Virus record (IMG/VR): IMGVR_UViG_3300036770_006092
Coordinates: 1-33,725 of that record
Origin: a virus
Reading direction: 5' to 3' (one strand)
Length of the DNA: 33,725 nt
Shown piece by piece: positions 23,425 to 30,698 of this stretch (positions are counted from its first letter, which is position 1; each line of letters starts with the position of its first letter). The position numbers and the translations under genes were made by a program. Under the pieces are notes generated by a model. That model saw nothing but the letters and a program-made list of their open reading frames with translations, searched no databases and was not told the origin of the DNA.

Positions 23425-25107
23425 TCACACCTTCTTGACAACCAGAGCCCCGGCACGCGTCTCCAGTCGCCACCAGGGCGCCGCGATCGAGGGCCATTCA
23501 CCCGACCAGTCCTGGGCCCGGTCAATGACGATGGGCACCTCGTCGTAGCCGATCGGGCCGCCGGGGTAGCGGGCCGCCGCGAGCGACCGGATCGCAGCTC
23601 GCAGCGCAGCATCGGCCGCGACTTGCCGCCCCGTCGAGGCGATCCACCAGGGCCGCCCGTCGATCGTGACGCGGACCTCGTCGCCGGACTCGCCGGGCTC
23701 CGCGAGGATCACGCCGACGCCGGACCCGGCGAGGGCCTCGTCGAGTGCCACGCGGCCGCGGCGGACCAGCTCGGCGGGCGCGCCCCGCACCGCGACGACG
23801 AGCTGCGCGACGCGCGCGGCCTCGGCCTCGGCGGCCTGGAGCTGCGCGCGGGCGGCCATGACAGCGGACTCCATCGCCCGGATCGCAGAGGCGCGGCGGC
23901 CGGCAGCGCCCTCGGCCTGCTGGGCGCGGTCGAGGTAGGCGCGGGCGCCGGCCTCGCGCGCGAAGTCGGGCCGAGCGCCGGCAGGGGCCTCGGGCACCGG
24001 CCCCGGGTCCGGCAGTGGAGACGGGCAAGGGCCGTTCGACTGGGCGGCGATCTCGGCCGCGGCCTCGTCGTCGGCGGGGCCTTGGAGCTGCGCCGCGCGA
24101 TCGGTCGCTTCTCCGATCCTCGCACGGATCGCATCCCGCGCCAGCACCGCCGCATCGTAGCTAGCGACGTTCGCGGCGTGGCGCTCTGCCGCGGCCGCGG
24201 CGTCGGGCAGAGACTGGCCGCACGTCGGGCAGTGGTCGGCGACGTGGGCGGCCGGTCGGGGCGGCAGCGGCGACAGGGCCAGCTCCGACCGCAGCGTCTC
24301 CACCTCGCGGCGCGCGTCGGCGAGCGCATTCCGAGCGGTCCGGCCGGGCGGGGCCACGGCGGCGCGCGAGTGCCACTGACGGATCCGCTCTGCGCGCTCG
24401 GAGTGCCGCGCCGCGAGCAGGGTGTGCCGCTCGATCGCGTCGTCGTAGCGGCGCCACGCGTCGATGTCGGCGACGAGCGCACGGGCAGCCTCGACGTGCG
24501 CCGGGTTCGGCGGCGGGGCCTCGTCGGGGACGGTCATCCGTTCGGCCTGGGCCAGCGCGCCACGGGCCTCGTCGCGGGCGCGATTGGCCGCGGTCTGCCG
24601 GGCCTCGGCGCCCTTGACGTCGGTGGGGTCGCCCGCGCGCAGGTCAGCGCTCTCGGCGATGATCGCGGCCAGGTCCCCGGCCGGCAGCACCGACGCGAGC
24701 AGGTCGCGCAGCGCCCGGGCCCTCGGGCTGCGCGCGAGGTCGACCCAGCGCAGAGGCCAGAGGATCGCCTGCGTGATCACCGGATCGAGACCGACGGCGG
24801 CCCGGTGCGCTGCCAGGGACGGGCAGTTGGTGTCGTTGACGCGTGCGATCGCGCGGCCCCCGACGCGGCGAGACCACGACAGCGCCACCCCAGCCACGCC
24901 GGCCTCGACCGTCGCGCGCTCGCCGTGGATGGCCTCATCCTCCTCCGCGCCGTGGGGCGTCGAGCCAGTGAGGGCCAGAGACAGGGCCGAGAGCAGCGAG
25001 GTCTTGCCCGACTCGGACGGGCCGGCGACGAGCGCGCAGTCGGGGATGCGGAGGTCGACGGCGCCCGAGTACGCGCCGAGACCGGAGACAAAGAGAGAGA
25101 CGGGCAT
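23425..25107 (-). CDS. Rad50/SbcC-like ATPase with zinc hook
   Basis: This 560-residue protein has the SMC-type layout. Walker A is GPSESGKT at 29-36. Long Ala/Arg/Glu coiled-coil segments flank a CPTC hook at 293-296. A signature-like ASTGRQ lies at 490-495 and a Walker B-like VPIVIDRAQ at 524-532. The residue after Asp529 is Arg where a catalytic Glu is usual, so ATP turnover may be slow. It is about half the length of cellular Rad50. No Mre11/SbcD-type phosphoesterase is encoded here; the operon instead carries a RecE-like nuclease. I take ATG 25107, preceded by GAGGA, rather than TTG 25113. Confidence 0.8.
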   Translation of the reverse strand: MPVSLFVSGLGAYSGAVDLRIPDCALVAGPSESGKTSLLSALSLALTGSTPHGAEEDEAIHGERATVEAGVAGVALSWSRRVGGRAIARVNDTNCPSLAAHRAAVGLDPVITQAILWPLRWVDLARSPRARALRDLLASVLPAGDLAAIIAESADLRAGDPTDVKGAEARQTAANRARDEARGALAQAERMTVPDEAPPPNPAHVEAARALVADIDAWRRYDDAIERHTLLAARHSERAERIRQWHSRAAVAPPGRTARNALADARREVETLRSELALSPLPPRPAAHVADHCPTCGQSLPDAAAAAERHAANVASYDAAVLARDAIRARIGEATDRAAQLQGPADDEAAAEIAAQSNGPCPSPLPDPGPVPEAPAGARPDFAREAGARAYLDRAQQAEGAAGRRASAIRAMESAVMAARAQLQAAEAEAARVAQLVVAVRGAPAELVRRGRVALDEALAGSGVGVILAEPGESGDEVRVTIDGRPWWIASTGRQVAADAALRAAIRSLAAARYPGGPIGYDEVPIVIDRAQDWSGEWPSIAAPWWRLETRAGALVVKKV

Positions 25108-25109
25108 GG

Positions 25110-25472
25110 TCAATCCTCGCAGGGCTGGAAGTCAACCCGCACGCCGTCAGGTCCAACGTGGACGACGACGCGGCACGGGCTGGCCACATCGAAGGCGATG
25201 CAGCGCAGTGACGGGGCCTTGGTGGTGGGGATGGTGGGCGCCGGGGGCGGGGCCTTGCGCTCGACGAGGTCGGGCCGGCAGAGCTTCCCGTCGTCGCGCG
25301 TGCGCCGGGGAGCGCCAGCCGCGAGCAGCCGCGCTCCCAGGGCTTTGGGCGCGCGTGCGGGGTAGTGCTCGTCGACGAGTGTGGCGCCGACCTCAGTCCA
25401 TGTCAGGGACGCATCTGCGGCGATTTCGCAGGCGCGGCGCAGCTCGTTCGCAGTCCAGGGGTCGTAGGCCAT
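25110..25472 (-). CDS. SANT/Myb-like protein with C-terminal extension
   Basis: The 120-residue product has a SANT/Myb-like N-terminal domain (PWTANELRRAC at 5-15, LTWTEVGATLV at 23-33, APKALGARLL at 41-50), a Pro-rich linker, and a beta-rich C-terminal part (CRVVVHVGPDGVRVDF). It shares the W-T-E-V block with the 55-residue protein at 22702-22869. It lies between the SSB-tip protein and the Rad50-like ATPase, so it may bring recombination proteins to DNA. ATG 25472 overlaps the upstream stop (ATGA). Confidence 0.6.
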   Translation of the reverse strand: MAYDPWTANELRRACEIAADASLTWTEVGATLVDEHYPARAPKALGARLLAAGAPRRTRDDGKLCRPDLVERKAPPPAPTIPTTKAPSLRCIAFDVASPCRVVVHVGPDGVRVDFQPCED

Positions 25473-25771
25473 CAGAACGGAGCCTCGTCGTCGGCGACCA
25501 GCGAGATCGGCTCGGGCTGGGGCAGGATCGGCTCGGGCGTCGTCGTGACCGCTGCGGGGTATCTGCGGCGGCGCGAGGGGGCGGCGATCGGAGTCGGCGC
25601 CGGAACCACGACGACCTCCTCGGGCTCGGTGGCGGGCGCCGGGGCAGTGAGGACCTCGGGCTCGGTCGGGATTTCGGCCCGCATGATCATCTCGTCGAGT
25701 TCGTCGAGCAGCACGTCGTAGGCGCGGGCCTTGACGCGGAGGATCAGGTTTCGGATGTCGTTGGTGTCCAT
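25472..25771 (-). CDS. Protein with SSB-type acidic C-terminal tip
   Basis: This 99-residue protein has a helical N-terminus (residues 1-35, DIRNLILRVKARAYDVLLDELDEM-like), a long Pro/Ala/Glu linker, and ends ADDEAPF. An acidic stretch closing with P-F is the hallmark of bacterial single-stranded DNA-binding proteins, where it docks helicases, nucleases and polymerases. There is no room for an OB-fold. The gene upstream encodes an OB-like candidate, so the two may form a split SSB. ATG 25771 lies one base past the upstream stop. Confidence 0.6.
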   Translation of the reverse strand: MDTNDIRNLILRVKARAYDVLLDELDEMIMRAEIPTEPEVLTAPAPATEPEEVVVVPAPTPIAAPSRRRRYPAAVTTTPEPILPQPEPISLVADDEAPF

Positions 25772-25772
25772 G

Positions 25773-26432
25773 TCACTCTCCGAGGTTGCTGTTCAGAACG
25801 TTGATCGCATCGGCGAGCAGGGCCTTCCCCTCGCCCTCCAGCCACTCGATCGCCTTCGCCCGAGCGCGGGCCGGCACCTTTCCGACCGACGGCTTCCCAC
25901 CCGCCGCCAGCGCCGCCTCGACTGCCGCGAGCGGGTAGCCCTTTGCCTGGGCCCAGTCCTCGATGCTGACGTCGGGCGTCCGCTCAGGCTCAGGCGCCGG
26001 CCGCCCGCCCGTCCGCCGCAGAACGACCGTCTCGGGCCGCTTCCGCGGGTTCGGCTGGATCGTGATCGTGAGGTCCCACTCCAGCCACGGCGCGCCCGCA
26101 ATGCGGATCCCGCCGACTTTGGCCGATCCGAGGCTCACAGTCGGGTCGTGATAGAGCGTGATCGCACGGCCGATTGCGTCGCCAATGCGCTCGCCGCAGA
26201 GGGCCCGCAGCGTCTTCTTGCTCGTCGTGTTGAGCAGCCAGGGCTTCCACCCCTGCTCGCGCCAGTGAACGGCCCAGGCTTGCTTGAGCGCGTCATCCCG
26301 CCGCGCCTTGTTGTCCCTCACCTCGACGGGCTCGACGCCCGCGATCGTCAGGGTGACCCCTCCATCGGGGATGTCGACGGCCTTCATGTAGGCCCCGATC
26401 GTGCTGTCCCAGTCTACATCCTCGATCCGCAT
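25773..26432 (-). CDS. Putative ssDNA-binding (OB-like) recombination protein
   Basis: The 219-residue product contains a block I know from phage proteins encoded beside RecE-type exonucleases: LNTTSKKTL (67-75), GRAITLYHD (88-96), then VGGIRI (106-111) and flanking strands. The strand-rich middle (about residues 20-135) could form an OB-like fold that coats single-stranded DNA. The C-terminal third is basic and helical. It starts at ATG 26432 with GAGGAGG upstream, one base after the exonuclease stop. A single-strand annealing role is a second possibility. Confidence 0.5.
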   Translation of the reverse strand: MRIEDVDWDSTIGAYMKAVDIPDGGVTLTIAGVEPVEVRDNKARRDDALKQAWAVHWREQGWKPWLLNTTSKKTLRALCGERIGDAIGRAITLYHDPTVSLGSAKVGGIRIAGAPWLEWDLTITIQPNPRKRPETVVLRRTGGRPAPEPERTPDVSIEDWAQAKGYPLAAVEAALAAGGKPSVGKVPARARAKAIEWLEGEGKALLADAINVLNSNLGE

Positions 26433-26433
26433 G

Positions 26434-27255
26434 TCACACCTCCTCGTCGTAGTCAGCGCCCGCGTCATCCGTGGCGAGCCCCGGCGCCCAGCGCGGCAGA
26501 ACAACCTGCACTGGCTCAGGGCACGCGCCTTCCCACCGGCCGGACAGGGCCGCCGATGCGTAGCAGCAGAGACGCTCGGCCCGGTAGACCTCCCCGGTGT
26601 AGAGGGCCTCGTCGGCCGGCAGCTCGAACACTCCGACGTCGTAGGGCGCTCGCGCTTCGTAGGCGATGATCATCGCGCATACACGCGTGATCTCGGGCCA
26701 GACCGCCCGGACGCCCGCGGCGTAGTGCGCGAGCTGGCCGTGGTACCCGCGGCGGGCGATCTCGACGGCGACGTGCCGGTGGCTGACGCGAGGCACGGCC
26801 TTGAGGTCGACGATCGTCGCCATGTCGTCGACGATGATCAGCGCGTCCAGGCGCCCCTTCATCGGCCAGACCTGCCCGGCGACCGTCTCCCGCCACTCCA
26901 GCGTCACCTCGGCCGAGTCCTGACACGACCGAAGCAGCGGCCCCGCCACCGGGTGCCCGTGGACGGCCTCGACGACGGCACGGATCGCGAGGTCGTCGCG
27001 CTCGGTGAGGAGGATGCGATCCCCCGCGGCAGCCTTGGCCGCGGCCGTCCGCCGGCCCTCCGAGACGGTGTAGCGGGCCTCGAACTCGCCCGGCTCCAGC
27101 AGGGCGCAGTGGAGCGCCGAGTAGAGCGGATCGGAGTCGGAGCCCCCAGACAGGGCCGCCCGCTGCGCGAGTGCAGTGGGATGCTTGATCGTGGACCAGT
27201 TCAGCGCCTTGATCGCGGCGTACTCGTGAAACGGCATGTGCGGGTGATAGGGCAC
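26434..27255 (-). CDS. RecE-like PD-(D/E)XK exonuclease
   Basis: This 273-residue protein fits the nuclease domain of RecE/exonuclease VIII-type enzymes, which resect double-stranded ends for phage recombination. Visible features are a SALHCALLEP block (46-55), GRLDALI with Asp137, IVDLKAV with Asp150 and Lys152, and YHGQLAHYAAG with Gln174. These match the core of the fold, motif Q included. I start at GTG 27255 because AAGGAG stands five bases upstream; the ATG at 27276 has no ribosome site and lies in the operator region. It is the first gene of the leftward operon. Confidence 0.82.
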   Translation of the reverse strand: MPYHPHMPFHEYAAIKALNWSTIKHPTALAQRAALSGGSDSDPLYSALHCALLEPGEFEARYTVSEGRRTAAAKAAAGDRILLTERDDLAIRAVVEAVHGHPVAGPLLRSCQDSAEVTLEWRETVAGQVWPMKGRLDALIIVDDMATIVDLKAVPRVSHRHVAVEIARRGYHGQLAHYAAGVRAVWPEITRVCAMIIAYEARAPYDVGVFELPADEALYTGEVYRAERLCCYASAALSGRWEGACPEPVQVVLPRWAPGLATDDAGADYDEEV

Positions 27256-27361
27256 GGTGGCTCCTTGGGTCGACATGTGTTTATCGCGCAAACCGTTGTC
27301 ATAGGTCCACCCCGCAAACACTTTACAACCGCATGACAAGACCCCGGGGTAAGTGTTTGCC
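27256..27361. promoter_or_regulatory. Divergent control region with XRE operator-like sites
   Basis: The gap between the exonuclease and XRE genes contains repeated GTTTGC/GCAAAC half-sites. A 15-base dyad GTTT-N5-GCAAAC occurs at 27279-27293, a full GTTTGC-N3-GCAAAC dyad at 27355-27369 spans the XRE start codon, and GCAAACACTT (27314-27323) mirrors AAGTGTTTGC (27351-27360). TTGTCA at 27296-27301 is a possible -35, but I cannot place a good -10. TAGGTCCACC at 27302-27311 is a stray copy of the 10-bp origin-region element. Confidence 0.6.
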
Positions 27362-27643
27362 ATGCAAACGCATCTCTTTCGCGCTCTGGTCGACCTGCGG
27401 GGCAATCGCTCACAACGCGAGATTGCCGACATGATCGGCATCTCACGCGTGACGCTGGCCAACATCGAGCTGGGCCGCACGCGCCCTTCGCTGCGGCTCT
27501 GGGCCGCGCTGCGTGCCGCGCTCGACGTGCCGCCCGATCTGGCGGCCGAGCTTGAGGCGCACTGGACTTCTGCGGGGCCCGCATCGGCGGGGACATCGGC
27601 TGCTCCGTCCGCCGATGCGGGGCCTCGTCTGGGGGACCGGTGA
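27362..27643 (+). CDS. XRE-family transcriptional regulator
   Basis: This 93-residue protein has a classic HTH_3 domain: SQREIADMIGISRVTLANIE (about residues 17-36) followed by GRTRPSLRLWAAL. The C-terminal 30 residues are Ala/Pro-rich and disordered. It stands at the divergence point and its start codon lies within one dyad, so it probably represses its own gene and the leftward operon. I use ATG 27362; GTG 27353 is too close to the GGGGTAAG ribosome site. The type is like phage Cro or controller proteins. There is no integrase in the window. Confidence 0.85.
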   Translation: MQTHLFRALVDLRGNRSQREIADMIGISRVTLANIELGRTRPSLRLWAALRAALDVPPDLAAELEAHWTSAGPASAGTSAAPSADAGPRLGDR

Positions 27644-28152
27644 AAGGCCTTGGCTGGGAGGATGTCTGTGGGGACCTGCTCGATCGCTGCGAGCAGCTCG
27701 GGCTTCTGGTGTGGCATCGGTTCTCGGTTCCGTTGAAGCAGATCGGCAAGCGCGGGCCCGGCGGCCGCTTCGTCGCTGTCTACGCGGCCAAGGCCCCGCC
27801 CGACCTCTTAATCGTGCTGCGCGGCATCTTCGGGCAGGCCATCCTCGCGGACTGGAAGGACTGCGCGTCGCCGCCTTGGTCTCTGAGTGCGATCCCAGCG
27901 CATCAGGCGAACGCCTTTGAGTCGATGGTCAAAGCCGGGGGCCGGGGCCTTGTCCTCCTGCGCGTCCACCAGGGCACCGCGGGCCCGCCCGTCATGCTGG
28001 CGCTCGACTGGTCTCGGATCCGCGTCCGATACCGGGACTGGGCCACCGGCAAGTGCTCGGGCAGCCTGACGCTTGTCGAGGCGCGCACTCTCGGCCGCGA
28101 GTTCCGCGGCTACGTCGACCTCTGTAATGCACTGGAGCAGCCGCATGATTGA
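27640..28152 (+). CDS. RecU-like Holliday junction resolvase
   Basis: This 170-residue protein matches the RecU-like branch of the PD-(D/E)XK superfamily: P54-D55, D71-W-K73 (in ADWKDC) and H88-Q89 (in IPAHQANAF), the last being a family trait. Such enzymes cut four-way junctions made during recombination and before packaging. The GTG start overlaps the XRE stop by four bases. Location between the regulator and the replication genes supports the role. Confidence 0.75.
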   Translation: MKGLGWEDVCGDLLDRCEQLGLLVWHRFSVPLKQIGKRGPGGRFVAVYAAKAPPDLLIVLRGIFGQAILADWKDCASPPWSLSAIPAHQANAFESMVKAGGRGLVLLRVHQGTAGPPVMLALDWSRIRVRYRDWATGKCSGSLTLVEARTLGREFRGYVDLCNALEQPHD

Positions 28153-28342
28153 CCCTATCGAAGCCGCGATCCGCGCGGCACTTGTCGCCGGGCACGGGCC
28201 CGCCGTGGCGTGGTACCTCCTGCGCGCGATCGCCGCGATTGCACAGCAGGTCGGCGCGTCCTACGTCGAGGTGGAGGCGGCCCTGGCCCGGGCGTGGGGC
28301 GAGGTGGCGCGGCGCGATCAGCGCCCGGTGGGGGACGCATGA
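28145..28342 (+). CDS. Small helical protein of unknown function
   Basis: The 65-residue product is almost all helix and Ala-rich (AAIRAALVAGHGPAVAWYLLRAIAAIAQQVG), with a charged C-terminus. The hydrophobic run is broken by polar residues, so it is more likely a soluble helical bundle than a membrane protein. ATG 28145 overlaps the resolvase gene by eight bases; the stop overlaps the methyltransferase start (ATGA). Confidence 0.5.
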   Translation: MIDPIEAAIRAALVAGHGPAVAWYLLRAIAAIAQQVGASYVEVEAALARAWGEVARRDQRPVGDA

Positions 28343-28914
28343 GCCGCGACGCATCGGACCGCTACTACACTCCCCACGCCCTCGCCCTGGCGCTCTGCCG
28401 CATCGTCGACGAGCACCTCGACGACGCGCCGCGCAACATCCTTGAGCCCTGCGCCGGGGGCGGCGCGATCACGCGGGCCGCCCGGGAGGTCTGGCCCCGC
28501 GCCGGGGTCAAGGAGAACGACCCGGACCCCGCGGCCGGCCTGCTGTCCGTCCTGACCCTCGCCGACCTCGCCACCGGCATCGAGGGGTCATACGACGCGA
28601 TCATCACGAACCCGCCGTTCAGCGGGTACAACCAGCACATCGCCGACCTGCGCCGCATCCAGCACCGGACGGGCGCGCACATCCTCGCCGTGATCCTCCG
28701 CGAGACGGCCGTGGCGCACCTCCTTGAGCCCGACCCGCCCCACTACTCCTACCGGACGCCGATCCGGCCGCGGTGGGAGGGTCCGGGCGGCGTCCAGTAC
28801 CGGGCCTCGGATACCGTCAGTACCGAGATCCTCGTCTGGCAGTACGGCGACAATGTGCTTGGAGAGACCATCATGCGCCGCCTGCCGGACTGGCGCCCGC
28901 GCGGTCGCCGATGA
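28339..28914 (+). CDS. DNA adenine N6-methyltransferase-like protein
   Basis: This 191-residue protein has the S-adenosylmethionine pocket LEPCAGGGAIT (35-45) and the catalytic NPPF at 91-94, the signature of amino-methyltransferases acting on adenine. The N-terminal YYTPHALALALC is also typical. It is shorter than most solitary phage methyltransferases and shows little target-recognition sequence, so the specificity is unclear. It may protect phage DNA from host restriction. It overlaps both neighbours by four bases. Confidence 0.8.
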   Translation: MSRDASDRYYTPHALALALCRIVDEHLDDAPRNILEPCAGGGAITRAAREVWPRAGVKENDPDPAAGLLSVLTLADLATGIEGSYDAIITNPPFSGYNQHIADLRRIQHRTGAHILAVILRETAVAHLLEPDPPHYSYRTPIRPRWEGPGGVQYRASDTVSTEILVWQYGDNVLGETIMRRLPDWRPRGRR

Positions 28915-30698
28915 TCCCCCTCGCTCCCGGCCAGCGCCCCCGCGCGTGGCAGCTTGCCGCGACCGACGCGGCCCGCGCCGCGTTCCGGCAGGGCCTCCAG
29001 GCCGTGATCGTCTCCGCGGCGACGGGCACGGGCAAGGGCACGTTGCTCGCGGCCTGGGCGCGCTTGGCTGCCGCCCGAGGCCCTGTCCTTGTCCTCGTCC
29101 ATCGCGAGGAGCTGGTGATCGACCTCTACGAGCGCATCAAGGCCATCCCGGGGCCGCACTCGGTCGGCGTGGTCTGGGCCGCCAGGAACGAGATCCTCGC
29201 CGACATCGTCGTCGCGTCGGTGCAGTCCCTGCGCGGCCGGCTTGCTCAGCTCCGGGGCCCGCACCTCGTAATCACCGACGAATGCCACCATGCGCCGGCC
29301 CCGACCTACCGGGCGATCTACGAGCGCGTGGCCGAGCTGGTCCCGAAGTGGCGCCACCTCGGCATGACGGCCACGCCCTTCCGTTCGGCAGAGGGCGGCT
29401 CCACGACGGGCCTCGGCGACGTCTTTCAGGCCGTGGTCTACGAGCACGGGATCGGAGACGCGATCGCGGCGGGCGACCTCGTCCCGGTCCGCGGGATTCG
29501 CGTCGAGACCCAGCTCGACATCTCCGAGTGTCGGGTCGGCAAGTCCGGGGACTACGTCGAGGACGACCTGGCCCGGCTGGTCGACGTCGAGGCGCGCAAC
29601 TCGCTGATCGTCGACTACTACGAGCGCGAGGGCGCCGGCCGTCCGGCCCTGGTTTTCGCGGCCTCGGTGGAGCACGCGCAGCACCTGGCCGAGACCTTCC
29701 AGCGGCGCGGGCATGACTTCGCCGCGGTCTGGGGCGACATGCCGCGGGCCGACCGGAAGCGCATCGTCGGCGACTACCTCGCGGGGCGCACCTTGGGCCT
29801 CGTTTCGCGTGACCTGCTGTTCGAGGGCTTCGACGCGCCGCGCGCGAGCATCCTCCTCAAGGCCCGGCCGACCAAGTCCCGCGTCGTCTTCGTGCAGATG
29901 GTCGGACGGGGGCTCAGGTTGTTCCCGGGGAAAAGTGAGGCGCTCCTGCTCGACTTCGTGGACAACGGCTGCGACCTCGACCTCTCCAGCATTGCCGATC
30001 TCTCGCCGACTGCTGCGACGGCGGACAAGGCCGCCCGGACCTTCGTCGAGGGCGACCTCGTCGAGCACCGGACCCAGCCGCTCGGGCAGGGCATCGTCGA
30101 GGCCGTCGTCGAGGGCCCGCTTTACTGGGTGATGTGGTACGAGTCCGGGGACCGGGCCCTGCACGGCCCCGGCGACCTCATGCGGCCGCGCGCGGCCCGA
30201 CCCGAGGACGACGTCGACCGGGACGGCCTGCGGATCGCCCGCGTCGCCGATTACGAGGTGCTCCTGCTCCCCGGCGCGAAGACCCGGGACGCGGCCGGCT
30301 GGTACCACTACTCGGACGTCTGGACCGTCGGCGCCCGCGGGGAGGACGGGGCGCAGGCGACGGGCCTCGTCCGCCAGACCGGGCCCGATTGGTCGGCGTG
30401 GCTCGTCCGCCGCGGCGACGCCGAGCAGCTCGGACGCGCGCCGACGCGCGAGGCCGCCTGCCTCACGACCGAGACCGCCCTGCGGGCCCGGGGCCTGCGC
30501 TTCGGGCGGGTCGACGCCGAGTGGAAGGCCCAGGCGGCGACCGAGCGTCAGATCGCCGCCCTTCGCGCGTGGCGCATCCGCCGCGACCTCGACACGATCT
30601 CCAAAGGGGAGGCCAGCGCCCTCCTCGACGCGGTGGCGGCCCGGCGGACCGTCGCAGCGGCAATCCGAGACCTGTCCGCCCGTAGAGCAGCCGAATGA
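28911..30698 (+). CDS. SF2 DNA helicase
   Basis: The 595-residue product has all main SF2 motifs: Walker A SAATGTGKG (35-43), DECH at 123-126, TATP at 153-156, LLFEGFDAP at 302-310 and QMVGRGLRL at 329-337. The C-terminal 240 residues hold a small beta domain (VEGPLYWVMWYESG) and end in basic helices that may bind DNA. It resembles the RecG/UvrB-like and phage replicative SF2 helicases such as those encoded beside primase-polymerases. The start overlaps the methyltransferase stop. Confidence 0.88.
   Translation: MIPLAPGQRPRAWQLAATDAARAAFRQGLQAVIVSAATGTGKGTLLAAWARLAAARGPVLVLVHREELVIDLYERIKAIPGPHSVGVVWAARNEILADIVVASVQSLRGRLAQLRGPHLVITDECHHAPAPTYRAIYERVAELVPKWRHLGMTATPFRSAEGGSTTGLGDVFQAVVYEHGIGDAIAAGDLVPVRGIRVETQLDISECRVGKSGDYVEDDLARLVDVEARNSLIVDYYEREGAGRPALVFAASVEHAQHLAETFQRRGHDFAAVWGDMPRADRKRIVGDYLAGRTLGLVSRDLLFEGFDAPRASILLKARPTKSRVVFVQMVGRGLRLFPGKSEALLLDFVDNGCDLDLSSIADLSPTAATADKAARTFVEGDLVEHRTQPLGQGIVEAVVEGPLYWVMWYESGDRALHGPGDLMRPRAARPEDDVDRDGLRIARVADYEVLLLPGAKTRDAAGWYHYSDVWTVGARGEDGAQATGLVRQTGPDWSAWLVRRGDAEQLGRAPTREAACLTTETALRARGLRFGRVDAEWKAQAATERQIAALRAWRIRRDLDTISKGEASALLDAVAARRTVAAAIRDLSARRAAE

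Noticed and set aside
23209-25365. A 718-codon plus-strand frame opposite the Rad50-like gene
   Set aside because: It mirrors the coiled-coil gene, has no recognisable domain and no ribosome site; the minus-strand protein has Walker and zinc-hook motifs.
27362-27643. Evidence of lysogeny from the XRE regulator
   Set aside because: No integrase, excisionase, attachment site or partition gene was found, so temperate lifestyle is not supported by this sequence alone.
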